A stretch of 64,000 nt of DNA, taken from the NCBI GenBank assembly GCA_016235245.1, contig JACRLO010000013.1, forward strand, positions 31,232 through 95,231. Reading direction: 5' to 3'. The stretch comes from Nitrospirota bacterium (GTDB taxonomy: Bacteria > Nitrospirota > Thermodesulfovibrionia > Thermodesulfovibrionales > UBA6898). Below are positions 1-9,497 of this stretch, in pieces. The number at the start of each line of letters is the position of its first letter. Position 1 is the stretch's first letter. The notes under the pieces were generated by a model that searched no databases, had not been told where the DNA came from, and was given only the letters and a program-made list of their open reading frames with translations. The position numbers were made by a program, and so were the translations under genes.

Positions 1-316
1 TACGGGAGAGGGCAAAGCCAACATTCTCCCATACGTTCATGGAATCAAAAAGTGCTGCCATCTGAAAAAGCATGCCAAACTTTTTCCTGATCGTATACAG
101 GTCAGCTTCTTTGAGACTTGCAATATCCAGATCATCGATTAACACCCTTCCCTTGTCAGGCTTCAGGATACCGACAATATGCTTGAGTATTACGCTTTTG
201 CCGGAACCGCTGCCGCCGATCACAACTCTGCTTTCGCCCTTTTTCACCACAAAGCTGGTCCCGGTAAGCACCTGGTTTGAGTTGAACGCTTTATATACCT
301 CATCCAGCCGTATCAT
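1..316 (-). CDS. mlaF: ABC transporter ATP-binding protein MlaF, partial (C-terminus outside window)
   Basis: This is the ATPase of the Mla phospholipid transport ABC system at the inner membrane. Only the first 105 residues are inside the window, and the frame is open to base 2. Visible are Walker A GGSGSGKS (about residues 34-41) and a Q-loop region reading MLFQMAALFDSMNV (about 82-95). The Q-loop followed by a GALFDSM-like stretch is typical of MlaF/Ttg2A ATPases. The ATG overlaps the mlaE stop in a TGATG arrangement, so the two are translationally coupled. The signature motif and Walker B lie beyond the edge. Confidence 0.9.
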   Translation of the reverse strand, partial: MIRLDEVYKAFNSNQVLTGTSFVVKKGESRVVIGGSGSGKSVILKHIVGILKPDKGRVLIDDLDIASLKEADLYTIRKKFGMLFQMAALFDSMNVWENVGFALSR

Positions 317-1107
317 CAGAATAACCAGCTCGACAAAAAATAGTCGGAGATTAAAATGGTCATTGACGAGAGCACAACCGCGCCGGTAGTAGCCTTGCCG
401 ACGCCTTCAGCTCCACCGCTCGTATAAAACCCCTTATAACTGCTGAGGATCGAGATGGCGCCGCCAAAAAAAAAGGCCTTGATCAGTCCATTATAAATAT
501 CAGCGCTCTCAAGATAGCTCCAGGTCTGTTTCCAGTACACGACCGAACTGGTATTGAAGAGGACTACGGTCACAAAATAACCGCCGATAATACCGATAAT
601 GTCAGCGCAGACGGTAAGCGCCGGCAGCATGATCAGTCCGGCGACAACCCTCGGCACGATAAGATACTTGACCGGATTCGTTGCCAGTGTTTCAAGGGCA
701 TCGATCTGTTCCGTGACCCGCATGGTCCCAAGCTCTGCTGCCATGGCCGCACCGGCTCTTCCCGAAACAATAAGACCGGTCAGCACAGGGCCAAGTTCCC
801 TTGTCATGGACATTGCAACGATCGTGCCGACAAGCGTCTCTGCGCCAAAGCGCTTAAAACCCGTATAGGTCTGAAGAGCGAAGACCATGCCGGTAAATAT
901 TGCGGTAACAATGACCACCGGCACTGACCGCACGCCTACCTCGATCATCTGCCTGAATATATTCGTGAATTCAAAAGGAGGAAGCGCCAATTGCCTCAGT
1001 GTTGTCAGCAGAAGGAGAAGTATCCTGCCGGTCTCCTCGGCAACAGCAATACCCCTGCGGGACATTGATATGACGCATCTGCCGAAGCGTTCGATCAGGC
1101 GGATCAA
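316..1107 (-). CDS. mlaE: Mla-type ABC transporter permease MlaE
   Basis: 263-aa permease of the MlaE/Ttg2B family, which moves phospholipids between outer and inner membrane with MlaF, MlaD and MlaB. The family core is present: the GMVFALQTYTGFKRFGAE region, SMTRELGPVLTGLIVSGRAG, and several membrane helices through to the C-terminus. The start is a TTG at 1107 that overlaps the last codons of alr by 4 bases (TTGA), and the stop overlaps the mlaF start. The family length is about 260 aa, so the gene looks complete. Confidence 0.9.
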   Translation of the reverse strand: MIRLIERFGRCVISMSRRGIAVAEETGRILLLLLTTLRQLALPPFEFTNIFRQMIEVGVRSVPVVIVTAIFTGMVFALQTYTGFKRFGAETLVGTIVAMSMTRELGPVLTGLIVSGRAGAAMAAELGTMRVTEQIDALETLATNPVKYLIVPRVVAGLIMLPALTVCADIIGIIGGYFVTVVLFNTSSVVYWKQTWSYLESADIYNGLIKAFFFGGAISILSSYKGFYTSGGAEGVGKATTGAVVLSSMTILISDYFLSSWLF

Positions 1108-2240
1108 TTGAGATAAGCCTTTCGGGCCCGCGTCCCCAGTGAGGTGAGAATTTCATAGGGTATGGTATTGATCCTCCGTGCAAGCTCTGCTGCGGTGATC
1201 ATCTCATTACCCTGCCGGCCAAGGATCACGACCTCGTCGCCCTCAGAAACATTGGGGATATCAGTAACATCGAGCATGGTCATATCCATGCAGACCGTTC
1301 CTGCAACCGGCACCCTGCAGCCCTGCAGCAGCATCTCTGCGTTATTTGAAAAAAGCCGGCTGTACCCGTCGGCATAACCGACCGGCACGACCGCGATACG
1401 GCTGTCCCGTTTCGTAACAAAAGTTCTTGCATAGCTCACAGGAGAAGCAGTCGGCAGGCTTCGCACAGAGAGGACCTTTGTTCTGAGACTCATCACCGGT
1501 CTGAGTCCGAAGATCTCTTCAAACGGGGAATATCCATACAGGGCAATACCAGGTCTCACCGCATCAAACAGTGCGTCAGGCAATGTCAGGACAGCAGCGC
1601 TGTTTGCCATATGGCAGCGAAGGTTCAGCCCGGTCCGTGATTGTATGGCATCTCGGAGCTCGCTGAAGATTCTTAACTGCCAGAGGGCATAGCTTCTGTC
1701 GGTGCGATCAGCTTCAGAGAAATGGCTCATGAGCCCTTCCAGCCTGATCCCCCCGATGCCGGCTATCTGAAGCGCAGTTTCAAGCGACTCCTCCGGACTG
1801 AAGCCTATTCTTCCCATACCGGTATCGATCTTCAAATGAACGGCAATGGTCGTTCCCCGCTTCCTCGCCGTATCCGCAAATACCGTGGCCATCTTCCTGT
1901 CTCTCAGAATTGGCACCAGGTTATAACTGAAGTAATCATCGGGATCCTCCTGATCAATAAATACCAGGATGGGCACCGTAATGCCTGCCTCCCTCAGGAG
2001 TTTTGCTTCATCCGTATAGGCAACCGCAAGGTGGGTTGTCCCTCCTGCGATGAGCCTTCGCGCAATCTCTACGGCACCGTGACCGTACGCATCCGCCTTA
2101 ACAACGCCGATCACATCTCTTTGCCCTATCATAGTGCGGATAAGCTGCAGATTGTGCTGAAGCGCGGCAAGGTCTATCTCTGCTTCCGGCCCTCTATGCA
2201 CCCTTGCTTTTCTCGTCCTCTTTTCCGGCTTCCCCCTCAA
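1104..2240 (-). CDS. alr: alanine racemase
   Basis: PLP-dependent racemase that makes D-alanine for peptidoglycan in the cytoplasm. The PLP-lysine motif [10 protein letters not shown] lies near residue 48, and the C-terminal domain has the catalytic tyrosine region PVSYARTF and the [11 protein letters not shown] motif. Length is usual at up to 378 aa. The start is uncertain: the longest form begins at a TTG at 2240 inside tatA, while a GTG at 2201 would give 365 aa with only an 8-base overlap with tatA and would begin close to the usual Alr N-terminus ([11 protein letters not shown]). The stop overlaps mlaE. Confidence 0.92.
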   Translation of the reverse strand: MRGKPEKRTRKARVHRGPEAEIDLAALQHNLQLIRTMIGQRDVIGVVKADAYGHGAVEIARRLIAGGTTHLAVAYTDEAKLLREAGITVPILVFIDQEDPDDYFSYNLVPILRDRKMATVFADTARKRGTTIAVHLKIDTGMGRIGFSPEESLETALQIAGIGGIRLEGLMSHFSEADRTDRSYALWQLRIFSELRDAIQSRTGLNLRCHMANSAAVLTLPDALFDAVRPGIALYGYSPFEEIFGLRPVMSLRTKVLSVRSLPTASPVSYARTFVTKRDSRIAVVPVGYADGYSRLFSNNAEMLLQGCRVPVAGTVCMDMTMLDVTDIPNVSEGDEVVILGRQGNEMITAAELARRINTIPYEILTSLGTRARKAYLN

Positions 2241-2409
2241 CGCCTTTCTTAGGGGTCACGTCGATCTCATCAGGCTCATTCGTTGCCTTCTTGAAATTCT
2301 TAATGGCCTTTCCCATGCCGCTTGCAAGTTCGGGAAGTCTTTTCGCCCCGAAAAGAACAAGGACAATAACAAGAATAATGATAAGCTCCTGCATGCCTAA
2401 TCCAAACAT
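2194..2409 (-). CDS. tatA: Sec-independent protein translocase TatA/TatE
   Basis: 71-aa single-span membrane protein of the twin-arginine translocase. One N-terminal helix (about residues 8-24, [13 protein letters not shown]) is followed by the [23 protein letters not shown] hinge and amphipathic helix, and then an acidic/lysine-rich tail. It is first in an alr-mlaE-mlaF run. The HybO and HybA proteins encoded 8 kb away carry Tat signals and would use this pathway. TatA, TatB and TatE are hard to tell apart; the FG-hinge and short tail favour TatA. Confidence 0.9.
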   Translation of the reverse strand: MFGLGMQELIIILVIVLVLFGAKRLPELASGMGKAIKNFKKATNEPDEIDVTPKKGVEGEAGKEDEKSKGA

Positions 2410-2808
2410 TGTACGCCTCCTTACATGTATTTATATCGGAAATAACTGACTGTCATCAGATCCCTCTGTTTCATCGCTCGCATTTCCTCAACAGTCCACG
2501 TCAAAAAACTATAACATATAGGCACTTATATAAACTTTGTTGAAGTATTTTTTCAAGATTTCTATCGCCTTCTTACGATCCATAGCACCTGGACTTCGGC
2601 AGGGACATTACAGGACTAAAAAACGACTGTTTCGCCAATGGCATATAAGCGCTCATCCCGAGAGAATACATTTGAATAGTCTATTAAAAAAATGCATGCA
2701 ATACAAGTCAAAACTCTTCTAAGTTAAAGAATTTTTTCTTGCTCATTCCGTCAAATTCTGTTATAACAATAGCATGAAATTGGTGATTACCTGCCCTGTA
2801 GGTGATAT
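2410..2808. other. non-coding stretch upstream of tatA
   Basis: About 400 bases of AT-rich DNA between the tatA start and a cluster of inverted repeats. I see no coding pattern that fits a protein family and no RNA gene. It presumably holds the tatA promoter on the minus strand. Confidence 0.5.
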
Positions 2809-2972
2809 GTGAAAATGTTAATCCGGCAAATTAGATCTTTCGGGAGCCTGTGTGATGCACTGGTGTGCATGTTGGCAATCTGCCAAAAGCCTGAAGGTGA
2901 ATTTAAGGCACCCACCTATATTTTAGGCGGATCTAATTTTTCACGTACACGACAGGGCGGGTCTATTTTCAC
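2809..2972. repeat. three copies of a 17-19 bp repeat resembling IS21-family subterminal repeats
   Basis: A GTGAAAATGTTAATCCGGC copy lies at 2809-2827 in plus orientation. Two inverted copies follow: GGCGGATCTAATTTTTCAC at 2926-2944 and GGCGGGTCTATTTTCAC at 2956-2972. One copy facing two opposite copies across only about 100 bases is what remains when the inside of an IS21-like element is lost, or what a small non-autonomous derivative looks like. No transposase reading frame is left, and the exact ends and target duplication could not be fixed. The family assignment is an inference. Confidence 0.4.
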
Positions 2973-3147
2973 CGAACTAACTATGCTGATGACTATGGTC
3001 CTGGCGCTTTTGGTTACAAACAACAAAAAAAATCATAGAGAAAACAATGGGTTCAAGTCTTTCATTACGGGCTTTTTCATACATCCCCTGCAAACATTTT
3101 TTTCCCGGAACACTGTTTTCTCTGTACCAAAGGGCTTCTTGAGACTA

Positions 3148-3165
3148 TAGTCCGGCTCCGGACTG
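3148..3165. repeat. short perfect inverted repeat upstream of rarA
   Basis: AGTCCGG-CT-CCGGACT forms a 7-bp perfect stem a few bases before the rarA TTG start. In RNA it would be a small hairpin in the 5' leader, close to the ribosome-binding region. It could limit initiation, but nothing else supports a regulatory role. Confidence 0.35.
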
Positions 3166-3171
3166 TAGGAA

Positions 3172-4449
3172 TTGGAACTATTTAAAACTGAAAAAAAAGA
3201 CGCTCCGCTTGCCTGGAGGATGCAGCCTGAGGATTTCGAGGATTTTCTCGGCCAATCGCATCTGCTTGACAGGAACAAGCCGCTCAGACGCCTTATCGAG
3301 GATGATAAGATCGTATCGGTCATCTTTTATGGCCAGCCCGGCACAGGCAAAACCGCACTTGCTCATATCATTGCCCGCAAAACAAAGGCACGCTTTATTT
3401 CAATCAATGCCGTAACTGCAGGTATCAAAGACATCAGGGAAGCAGTCGATTCATCGCGCGGGCAGCGGGCGATCCTCTTTGTGGACGAGATCCACAGATT
3501 CAATAAGACACAGCAGGATGCCCTGCTCCCTCACGTTGAAAAGGGTGAGATCATACTGGTCGGCGCATCGACACAGAACCCCTTCTTCTCCTTGGTCCCT
3601 GCCCTTTCCTCACGGTCGCTCATCTTCCCGTTTAAACCCATTCCAGAAGAAGAACTGAAAAAGCTCCTCTACCGGGCAATCTCCGACAAGAAGGGGCTAG
3701 GAGAATATGATATATCGCTTCAGCAGGAGGCTGCTGATTATATCGCCTCGGTGAGTAATGGCGATGCCCGAAAGGCGCTGAATATCCTTGAGCTTGCTTT
3801 CCTTTCATCACATGAGAGCGGCACAGACAAAGCGGTAATTACGCTGGCACAGGTAAAGGAAGTCACGCAGAACAGGTCGATCTATTACGATGAAGATGAG
3901 CATTATAACATCATATCCGCATTCATTAAGAGTATGCGCGGCTCTGACCCTGATGCTACGGTCTACTGGATGGCAAAGATGCTTGAAGCAGGAGAAGACC
4001 CCCTCTTTATCGCGCGCAGGATTGTTATCTGTGCAGCCGAAGATGTTGGCAATGCAGACCCGCAGGCACTCGTTGTAGCAGTCTCAGCGCTTCATGCCTT
4101 CGAAAAAATCGGACTTCCGGAAGGAAGGATACCTCTTGCCATGGCAGCCCTTTATACTGCCACTGCACCCAAGAGCAATGCCTCGTATGTTGCGATCGAC
4201 AATGCCATAGAAGCGGTCAGAAATGAGCCTGCCCGGGAAGTGCCGGACCACCTCAAAGATTCAAGCTACAAGAATGCCAGGAAACTTGGCGCCGGTGTCG
4301 GTTATCGTTATCCCCATAGTTTTGCAGGGCATTACGTAAAGCAGATCTATATGCCTGATCAGAAGACGTTTTACACCCCCTCTTCCGAGGGGTTCGAAAA
4401 AATCATACAGGAAAGACTAAATAAAAGGAGGGAAACACCTGATGGATAG
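3172..4449 (+). CDS. rarA: replication-associated recombination protein A (AAA ATPase RarA/MgsA)
   Basis: 425-aa AAA+ ATPase acting at stalled replication forks, related to clamp loaders. Visible are the RarA N-terminus [20 protein letters not shown], Walker A GQPGTGKT (about 54-61), Walker [13 protein letters not shown], sensor region [18 protein letters not shown], and the C-terminal MgsA domain ([20 protein letters not shown]). The start is a TTG at 3172, giving the family N-terminus. The last 8 bases overlap rny, whose ribosome-binding site lies inside rarA. Confidence 0.93.
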   Translation: MELFKTEKKDAPLAWRMQPEDFEDFLGQSHLLDRNKPLRRLIEDDKIVSVIFYGQPGTGKTALAHIIARKTKARFISINAVTAGIKDIREAVDSSRGQRAILFVDEIHRFNKTQQDALLPHVEKGEIILVGASTQNPFFSLVPALSSRSLIFPFKPIPEEELKKLLYRAISDKKGLGEYDISLQQEAADYIASVSNGDARKALNILELAFLSSHESGTDKAVITLAQVKEVTQNRSIYYDEDEHYNIISAFIKSMRGSDPDATVYWMAKMLEAGEDPLFIARRIVICAAEDVGNADPQALVVAVSALHAFEKIGLPEGRIPLAMAALYTATAPKSNASYVAIDNAIEAVRNEPAREVPDHLKDSSYKNARKLGAGVGYRYPHSFAGHYVKQIYMPDQKTFYTPSSEGFEKIIQERLNKRRETPDG

Positions 4450-6004
4450 CATGTTGTATGTTGGCATCGCCATTGCCATTGGCATTACGGTTGGTCTCGT
4501 GATGAGCCTTGTGTATAAAAGCGCTTTAAAAAATCAGAAGGCTACCATTGATCTGGACAAGGGCAAGACCATTGAAATCGCACAAAAAGAAGCTGAGCAT
4601 ATCAGGAAAGAAGCTACTCTGGAGGCAAAGGATATTGTCTACCAGGCCAAGAGTGATGCAGAAAAAGAACTAAGGGAACGCCGTAATGAGGTAAACCAGT
4701 TAGAAAAACGCCTCCGTCAGAAGGAGGAAACACTTGACCGCAAGTTCGAGCAGAATGAAAAACGCGATCAGGAGTTGATCAAGCGTGATCGTGATTACAC
4801 GACAAAAGAACGTGCGGTTCAGGAAAAAGAGACTAAGTTTACGCAACTTATCAAGGATCAGACAGAGATGCTCGAGAAGCTCTCAGGCATTTCGTCTGAG
4901 GAGGCGAAACAGGAAATACTCAGGCGGACCGAGGAGGAAGCACGCTTCGAGGTTGGAAAACTTATCAAGAAAATAGAAGACGAAGCTAAAGAAACTGCCG
5001 AAAAAAAAGCGAAAGAGATCATCGGTTTTGCCGTGCAGAGGTACGCCAGCGACTATGTTGCTGACGCTACTGTAAGCGCGGTAAGCCTGCCAAGCGATGA
5101 AATGAAGGGAAGGATCATCGGTCGTGAAGGGAGGAACATCAGGGCGCTTGAGGCAGCTACCGGCGTGGATCTCATTGTTGACGATACACCGGAGATGGTT
5201 ACCCTTTCAGGGTTCGACCCGGTCCGGCGCGAGATCGCGAAGCTCTCACTTGAGCGTCTGATCGCAGACGGCAGGATCCATCCTACAAGGATCGAGGAAG
5301 TCGTTGAGAAGGTAAAGAAAGAGGTTGATGCGAACATCAGGGAAGAGGGGGAAAAGGCGGTCTTCGATCTCGGGCTCTCCGGCATCCACCCTGATCTCAT
5401 CAAGACCCTCGGCAGATTAAAATACCGTACTTCTTACGGACAGAATATTCTCCAGCACTCGCGGGAGGTAGCATATCTGGCAGGCATGATGGCCGCAGAG
5501 ATTGGTGCAGATCAAAAACTGGCCAAGCGCGCAGGCCTGCTGCATGATCTTGGCAAGGCAATAGACCACGATACCGAAGGCTCTCATCAGGAAATTGGTT
5601 CCAACCTGGCAAAGAAATTCGGGGAGAACTTCAAGGTCGTCAATGCCATATTCGCCCATCATGGAGATGTTGATCCTCTGACGGTTGAGGCTGCTCTGGT
5701 GGCTGCTGCAGACGCACTCTCGGCTGCCAGGCCGGGGGTCAGGCGCGAAAGCATTGAGCATTACCTGAAACGCCTTGAGGACCTTGAAAAATTGGCCCTT
5801 TCGTTCAAGGGAGTAGAAAAATGTTATGCGATTCAGGCAGGAAGAGAGATCAGGATCATTGTGAAACCGGAAGAGGTCAACGATGATATGTCCGCCCTTA
5901 TCGCCCGTGACCTGTCGAAAAAAATCGAAGCCGAGATGTCCTATCCTGGACAGATCAAGGTAACGGTCATAAGAGAATCGAGACATGTTGACTATGCAAA
6001 GTAA
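4442..6004 (+). CDS. rny: ribonuclease Y
   Basis: 520-aa membrane-anchored endoribonuclease that starts mRNA decay. Order of parts: N-terminal membrane helix (about 4-24), long coiled coil (about 40-190), KH domain around [21 protein letters not shown] (about 220-245), and HD domain with [10 protein letters not shown] (near 367) and HHGDVDP. The GGAGG ribosome-binding site lies in the end of rarA. The downstream ymdB pairing is the same as in Bacillus, which supports a common role in RNA turnover. Confidence 0.96.
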   Translation: MDSMLYVGIAIAIGITVGLVMSLVYKSALKNQKATIDLDKGKTIEIAQKEAEHIRKEATLEAKDIVYQAKSDAEKELRERRNEVNQLEKRLRQKEETLDRKFEQNEKRDQELIKRDRDYTTKERAVQEKETKFTQLIKDQTEMLEKLSGISSEEAKQEILRRTEEEARFEVGKLIKKIEDEAKETAEKKAKEIIGFAVQRYASDYVADATVSAVSLPSDEMKGRIIGREGRNIRALEAATGVDLIVDDTPEMVTLSGFDPVRREIAKLSLERLIADGRIHPTRIEEVVEKVKKEVDANIREEGEKAVFDLGLSGIHPDLIKTLGRLKYRTSYGQNILQHSREVAYLAGMMAAEIGADQKLAKRAGLLHDLGKAIDHDTEGSHQEIGSNLAKKFGENFKVVNAIFAHHGDVDPLTVEAALVAAADALSAARPGVRRESIEHYLKRLEDLEKLALSFKGVEKCYAIQAGREIRIIVKPEEVNDDMSALIARDLSKKIEAEMSYPGQIKVTVIRESRHVDYAK

Positions 6005-6097
6005 TCACTGCTGTAACGCGTTATGGGTCATGAGTAATAAGTTTGGCAAGCCTGAGACTGTTACACATCACACTTTACGCATTACGCATAACGGCTT
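6005..6097. repeat. dispersed intergenic repeat related to that at 41112-41134
   Basis: The right part, read on the minus strand, is GTTATGCGTAATGCGTAA followed by AGTGTGATG. The spacer before the TatD gene at 41112 contains GTAATGCGTAATGAGTGATC. CGTTATG and CATAACG form an inverted pair at the two ends of this spacer. These look like members of one short interspersed family between genes; function is unknown. Confidence 0.45.
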
Positions 6098-6880
6098 ATG
6101 AAGGTTCTCTTTATCGGAGATATTGTCGGCAAGGTCGGCAGGCAGACGGTGAGCGCCTGCCTGCCCGGCCTCGTTGACAAACATGGCATCGACCTTGTGA
6201 TTGCCAATGGCGAAAATGTTGCGGCAGGTTTCGGCCTCACAGAAAGCCTGGTAAAGGACCTTTTCAGGATGGGCGTGCATGTCATAACCACGGGCAATCA
6301 CGTCTGGGACAAGAAAGATTTTGTTGGGTATATTTCAAAAGAGAACCGGGTCATACGGCCTGCCAACTTTGCGCCAGGCGTTCCGGGATACGGCAGCGTT
6401 GTATACAGTCTGTCTGATGGCACCAAGGTTGGCGTGTTAAATCTTTCCGGCAGGATTTTCATGACACCGCTGGACTGCCCTTTTCGTACGGCTCAGACAG
6501 AGATTGAGACACTGCAGAAAGATACAAAGATCATCATTGTCGATCTCCATGCAGAGGCAACCTCGGAAAAGGTCGCATTTGGTTATTTTGTGGACGGAAA
6601 GGTGAGCGCGGTCATCGGAACCCATACGCATGTGCAGACAGCGGACGAAAAGATCCTTTCAAACGGCACTGCCTATATTACCGATGTCGGCATGACCGGC
6701 CCTGCTTATTCTGTGATCGGCATTGATGTGGACCAGATCATCCGGAGATTTCTGACCGGTATGCCGGACAGGTTCGAGACAGCCCAGGGTCCGGGAATTC
6801 TTTCGGCAGTGGTGATCGATATCGATAAGGATTCAGGAAAAGCAACCGGCATACAGAGGGTAATGCTCAATTATCCGTAA
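6098..6880 (+). CDS. ymdB: YmdB-family metallophosphoesterase (2',3'-cyclic nucleotide phosphodiesterase type)
   Basis: 260-aa calcineurin-like phosphoesterase of the TIGR00282/YmdB group. Metal-binding motifs are visible in order: FIGDIVGKVGR (about 5-15), ANGEN (about 36-40), TTGNHVWD (about 65-72), DLHAEATSEK and GTHTHVQTAD (about 175-184). Family members cleave 2',3'-cyclic nucleotides and are linked genetically to RNase Y. Placement 93 bases after rny agrees. The exact substrate here is inferred from the family. Confidence 0.9.
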   Translation: MKVLFIGDIVGKVGRQTVSACLPGLVDKHGIDLVIANGENVAAGFGLTESLVKDLFRMGVHVITTGNHVWDKKDFVGYISKENRVIRPANFAPGVPGYGSVVYSLSDGTKVGVLNLSGRIFMTPLDCPFRTAQTEIETLQKDTKIIIVDLHAEATSEKVAFGYFVDGKVSAVIGTHTHVQTADEKILSNGTAYITDVGMTGPAYSVIGIDVDQIIRRFLTGMPDRFETAQGPGILSAVVIDIDKDSGKATGIQRVMLNYP

Positions 6881-6895
6881 CGCTTCCTTCGTATT

Positions 6896-7171
6896 TCAAC
6901 TGCAGATCGGAGGGGCCTCGGCACGATTAACTTCAGATTCCATCTCTTTCGAAACATCCTCGATAATTGCAGAAATAACCTTCAGTGCCTCCTGTGCCGC
7001 AGATTCATCGACCTTCTGGAGCGCAAACCCTGCATGCACCAGCACATAGTCTCCTATCTCAACTTCTTCGGCCATCAGCATAAGATTAATTTCCCTGCGG
7101 GCACCGTATACATCGACAACAGCCCTGAACTGGTCTTTCTCGATAATCTTCGACGGTATGGCGAGGCACAT
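6896..7171 (-). CDS. hypC: [NiFe] hydrogenase maturation chaperone HypC/HybG
   Basis: 91-aa chaperone that carries the Fe(CN)2CO unit with HypD and docks on the hydrogenase large-subunit precursor. The N-terminus MCLAIPSK has the essential Cys2, and GDYVLVHAGFALQKVDE is the other family motif. It is the last gene of the hyb operon, 13 bases after the protease gene, the place hybG has in E. coli. HypA, B, D, E and F are not in the window. Confidence 0.95.
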   Translation of the reverse strand: MCLAIPSKIIEKDQFRAVVDVYGARREINLMLMAEEVEIGDYVLVHAGFALQKVDESAAQEALKVISAIIEDVSKEMESEVNRAEAPPICS

Positions 7172-7184
7172 GATCTATTATACC

Positions 7185-7739
7185 CTACATTTTCCCCCAG
7201 ACGCTCTCTGTCCGGGAAATCTCATGCGGCGCACGCGGCACTACATCGCACCCCAAGCGTTTCAATTCATCAACAACAACCTCTACCAGATGGGCCATGC
7301 TCGCCCTCACCACGTCTGACAGACCTATCACCATAACGATCTCCTTCGGTTCGATGCCAAAGAGCACCATCTTCTTCGGTATCTCATCCGTAAGGGTTGC
7401 GGCAGCCAGAAGATCGGAGATGCCGAGCTGATGAGGTGAAATCCTTGTCAGAAACTGAGCAGGCACGTCCTCTCCTTCGACCCTCAGCACCGTGCCGGGA
7501 GGGTTGCCGCTCTTGATGGCGTCAATGATAATCAGGTAGTCTTTGCCGGAAATATAGGAGAGAAGCTCGATCCCTGAAGTGCCGCCATCGAGTATCTCGA
7601 CATTCTCCGGAAACCGGTAACGCTTCTCTAACTCTTCTACTGCCCGGATACCGATGCCTTCATCCATCATCAGGATGCTGCCCACTCCCATGACAAGGAT
7701 CCTGGGCTGCGATCCTGATGATGACAAAGGGATTTCCAT
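7185..7739 (-). CDS. hybD: hydrogenase maturation endopeptidase (HyaD/HybD type)
   Basis: 184-aa nickel-dependent protease that removes the C-terminal tail of the hydrogenase large subunit once nickel is inserted. Family motifs are present: VMGVGSILMMDEGIG with the nickel-binding Glu, IIIDAIKSG with the Asp, and the His region RISPHQLG. The first base overlaps the last base of hybC, so the two are coupled. Its substrate should be the tail after His551 of HybC ([15 protein letters not shown], 15 residues). Confidence 0.94.
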   Translation of the reverse strand: MEIPLSSSGSQPRILVMGVGSILMMDEGIGIRAVEELEKRYRFPENVEILDGGTSGIELLSYISGKDYLIIIDAIKSGNPPGTVLRVEGEDVPAQFLTRISPHQLGISDLLAAATLTDEIPKKMVLFGIEPKEIVMVIGLSDVVRASMAHLVEVVVDELKRLGCDVVPRAPHEISRTESVWGKM

Positions 7740-9439
7740 CAGACGGCCTTGACCTTTACAATCTCATTACGGTTCTTGTCCAGCACATGGATCGCACAGG
7801 CAAGGCAAGGGTCAAAGGAATGGATCGTCCTGAGAACCTCAAGCGGCTTCTCAGGGTCTTTCACCGGAGTGCCCAGGAGCGCAGATTCATAAGGACCAAG
7901 TGCATCCTGACTGTTCCTCGGGCCTGCATTCCAAGTGGACGGCACAACTGCCTGATAATTCTTGATCTTGCCGTTTTCGATCACAATCCAATGCGATAGA
8001 ATGCCTCTTGGGGCTTCATGATAGCCAAAACCTTTCTGAATGCCTGAAGGGAAGGTCGGGACATTAAAAGTCTTGGTGTCACCCTTTGCGATGTTTTCGA
8101 TAAGGGCATTCCATTGGTCCTTCAGCGTATCATAGAGTACTGCGCAACGGATCGAGCGGGCGCCGATCCTGCCGATCGTCGAATGGAGCGCTCCCACACC
8201 GACCTTTGTTCCGGCCAGCGCACTGATCGTATCAAGCATCTTTACAGTATATTTCTTGGTCGGCTCATGGCCTGCGGCAAACATGCAGAGAACATTCGCA
8301 AGCGGTCCGACCTGGGCAGGCTTTCCCATAAAAGTCGGCGACTTGACCCACGAGTATTTCCCCTTATCCTGGAAGTCTGTATATTTCGGAACCGTCTCTC
8401 CATCCCATGGGTGCTTGTCCCAGTCACCGTCATACCAGGAGTGCTTGATGCTCTCCTTCACGTTATCCTTGAAGAAGGCATCGTTATAGCTCGTGATGGC
8501 CTTGAACTTCGTTATATCGCCGTCCGGTATATAGCCGCCGGGAAGCGCAAACTTTGTGCCCTTTGTATCCATCGGCATATCAGGAGCAGACAGATAATTG
8601 GTCACACCCTTTCCGTGTCCGGTCCAATCAGCATAAAACGCCGCAACCGCAGCAGTGTCAACAAGGAGGACGTTTTCGACAAAGTCGCCGACCTTGTCGA
8701 TAAGGGTCTTAATGTAGTAGAGCCGCTCCATGTTCAGCGTTGACTGGCTGTCAAGGTTAATCGGGTTGGATACACCGCCGACCGCCATGTTCTGGATGTG
8801 CGGAGTCTTAGATCCAAGAATCGCCACGACCTTATTAATCTCCCGTTGGTATTCCAGCGCCTGCAGGTAATGATGGGCTGCAAGCATATTCACCTCAGGA
8901 GCAAGCTTCATCGCAGGATGGCCCCAGTAGCCGCTGCCGTATATGCCAAGCTGACCGGAACCGATAAAGGTCTTGAGCCTGTCCTGAGAAGCTTTTACCG
9001 CATCGTAGCTGTTGCCGGTCCAGGGTGAAAGTTTTTGCCCCAGGTTTGCTACGGCCCGTGCGTCCGCCTTGAGCGCAGATACAATGTCTACCCAGTCAAG
9101 CGCTGCAAGGTGATAAAAATGGACAATATGGTCATGGGTGGCGTGGGCGCCCATCATAAGGTTTCTGATAAACTGGGCGTTAAGCGGCACCTCCATCTGG
9201 AGTGCATTTTCGACCGAACGCACTGAAGCCAGTGCGTGAACGGTCGTTCAAACGCCGCAGAAGCGCTGCGTGAATATCCAGGCTTCCCGGGGGTCGCGCC
9301 CTTTCAGGATCGTCTCGATCCCCCTCCACATCTGCCCTGATGACCAGGCATTCGTGACCTTGCCGTTGTCAATCTCGCAGTCTATTCTCAGGTGGCCTTC
9401 AATCCTGGTAATAGGGTCAATGGTAATTCTTTTAGACAT
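7739..9439 (-). CDS. hybC: [NiFe] hydrogenase large subunit HybC with predicted selenocysteine at residue 64
   Basis: Catalytic subunit of a group 1 Hyb-type uptake hydrogenase, 566 aa if the in-frame TGA at 9248-9250 is read as selenocysteine (E. coli HybC is 567 aa). It starts [20 protein letters not shown]. The N-terminal ligand motif reads [14 protein letters not shown], with Cys61 intact and TGA in place of the second cysteine. The frame continues without a break on both sides, and the residues next to the TGA fit the family. The C-terminal ligands [11 protein letters not shown] (Cys545, Cys548) are both cysteine, followed by a 15-residue cleavable tail. A SECIS-like hairpin follows the TGA at once (9211-9246). 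In [NiFe] enzymes the second cysteine of each motif bridges Ni and Fe, so Sec would be a bridging ligand. The alternative is a nonsense mutation or a base-call error in a Cys codon (TGC/TGT to TGA), but the hairpin argues against it. Its neighbours hybB, hybD and hypC are intact. Confidence 0.88.
9211..9246 (-). promoter_or_regulatory. bacterial SECIS-like hairpin for selenocysteine insertion in hybC
   Basis: Read on the minus strand, the TGA (9250-9248) is followed by one A and then CGACCG, TTC, ACGCACTG, loop GCTT, CAGTGCGT, T, CGGTCG. Both stems (6 bp and 8 bp) are perfectly complementary, separated by a small 3/1 internal loop. The apical loop starts 19 bases after the TGA, has 4 bases and begins with G. 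This satisfies the general bacterial SECIS model: loop about 16-37 bases after UGA, 3-14 base loop, G in the first two positions. It lies wholly in coding sequence that still encodes family-typical residues. Confidence 0.85.
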
Positions 9440-9497
9440 AGAGTCCTCCTCCTGACAGATAGTATTTTATGGATATTTGTTTATACGGGGATTTCAT

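Noticed and set aside
2809..3150. Possible 113-aa gene
   Set aside because: It runs over the inverted repeats, fits no family and has no ribosome-binding site.
8114..8743. Long frame opposite hybC
   Set aside because: It is the mirror of a conserved coding sequence; similar long mirror frames lie opposite many genes here.
7739..9439. hybC as a pseudogene split by a stop at codon 64
   Set aside because: The stop is TGA exactly at a cysteine position, with a SECIS-like hairpin after it and an intact frame and operon. A base-call error is still possible.
7739..9439. Ordinary [NiFeSe] hydrogenase with Sec in the C-terminal motif
   Set aside because: The C-terminal motif DPCLAC has two normal cysteine codons.
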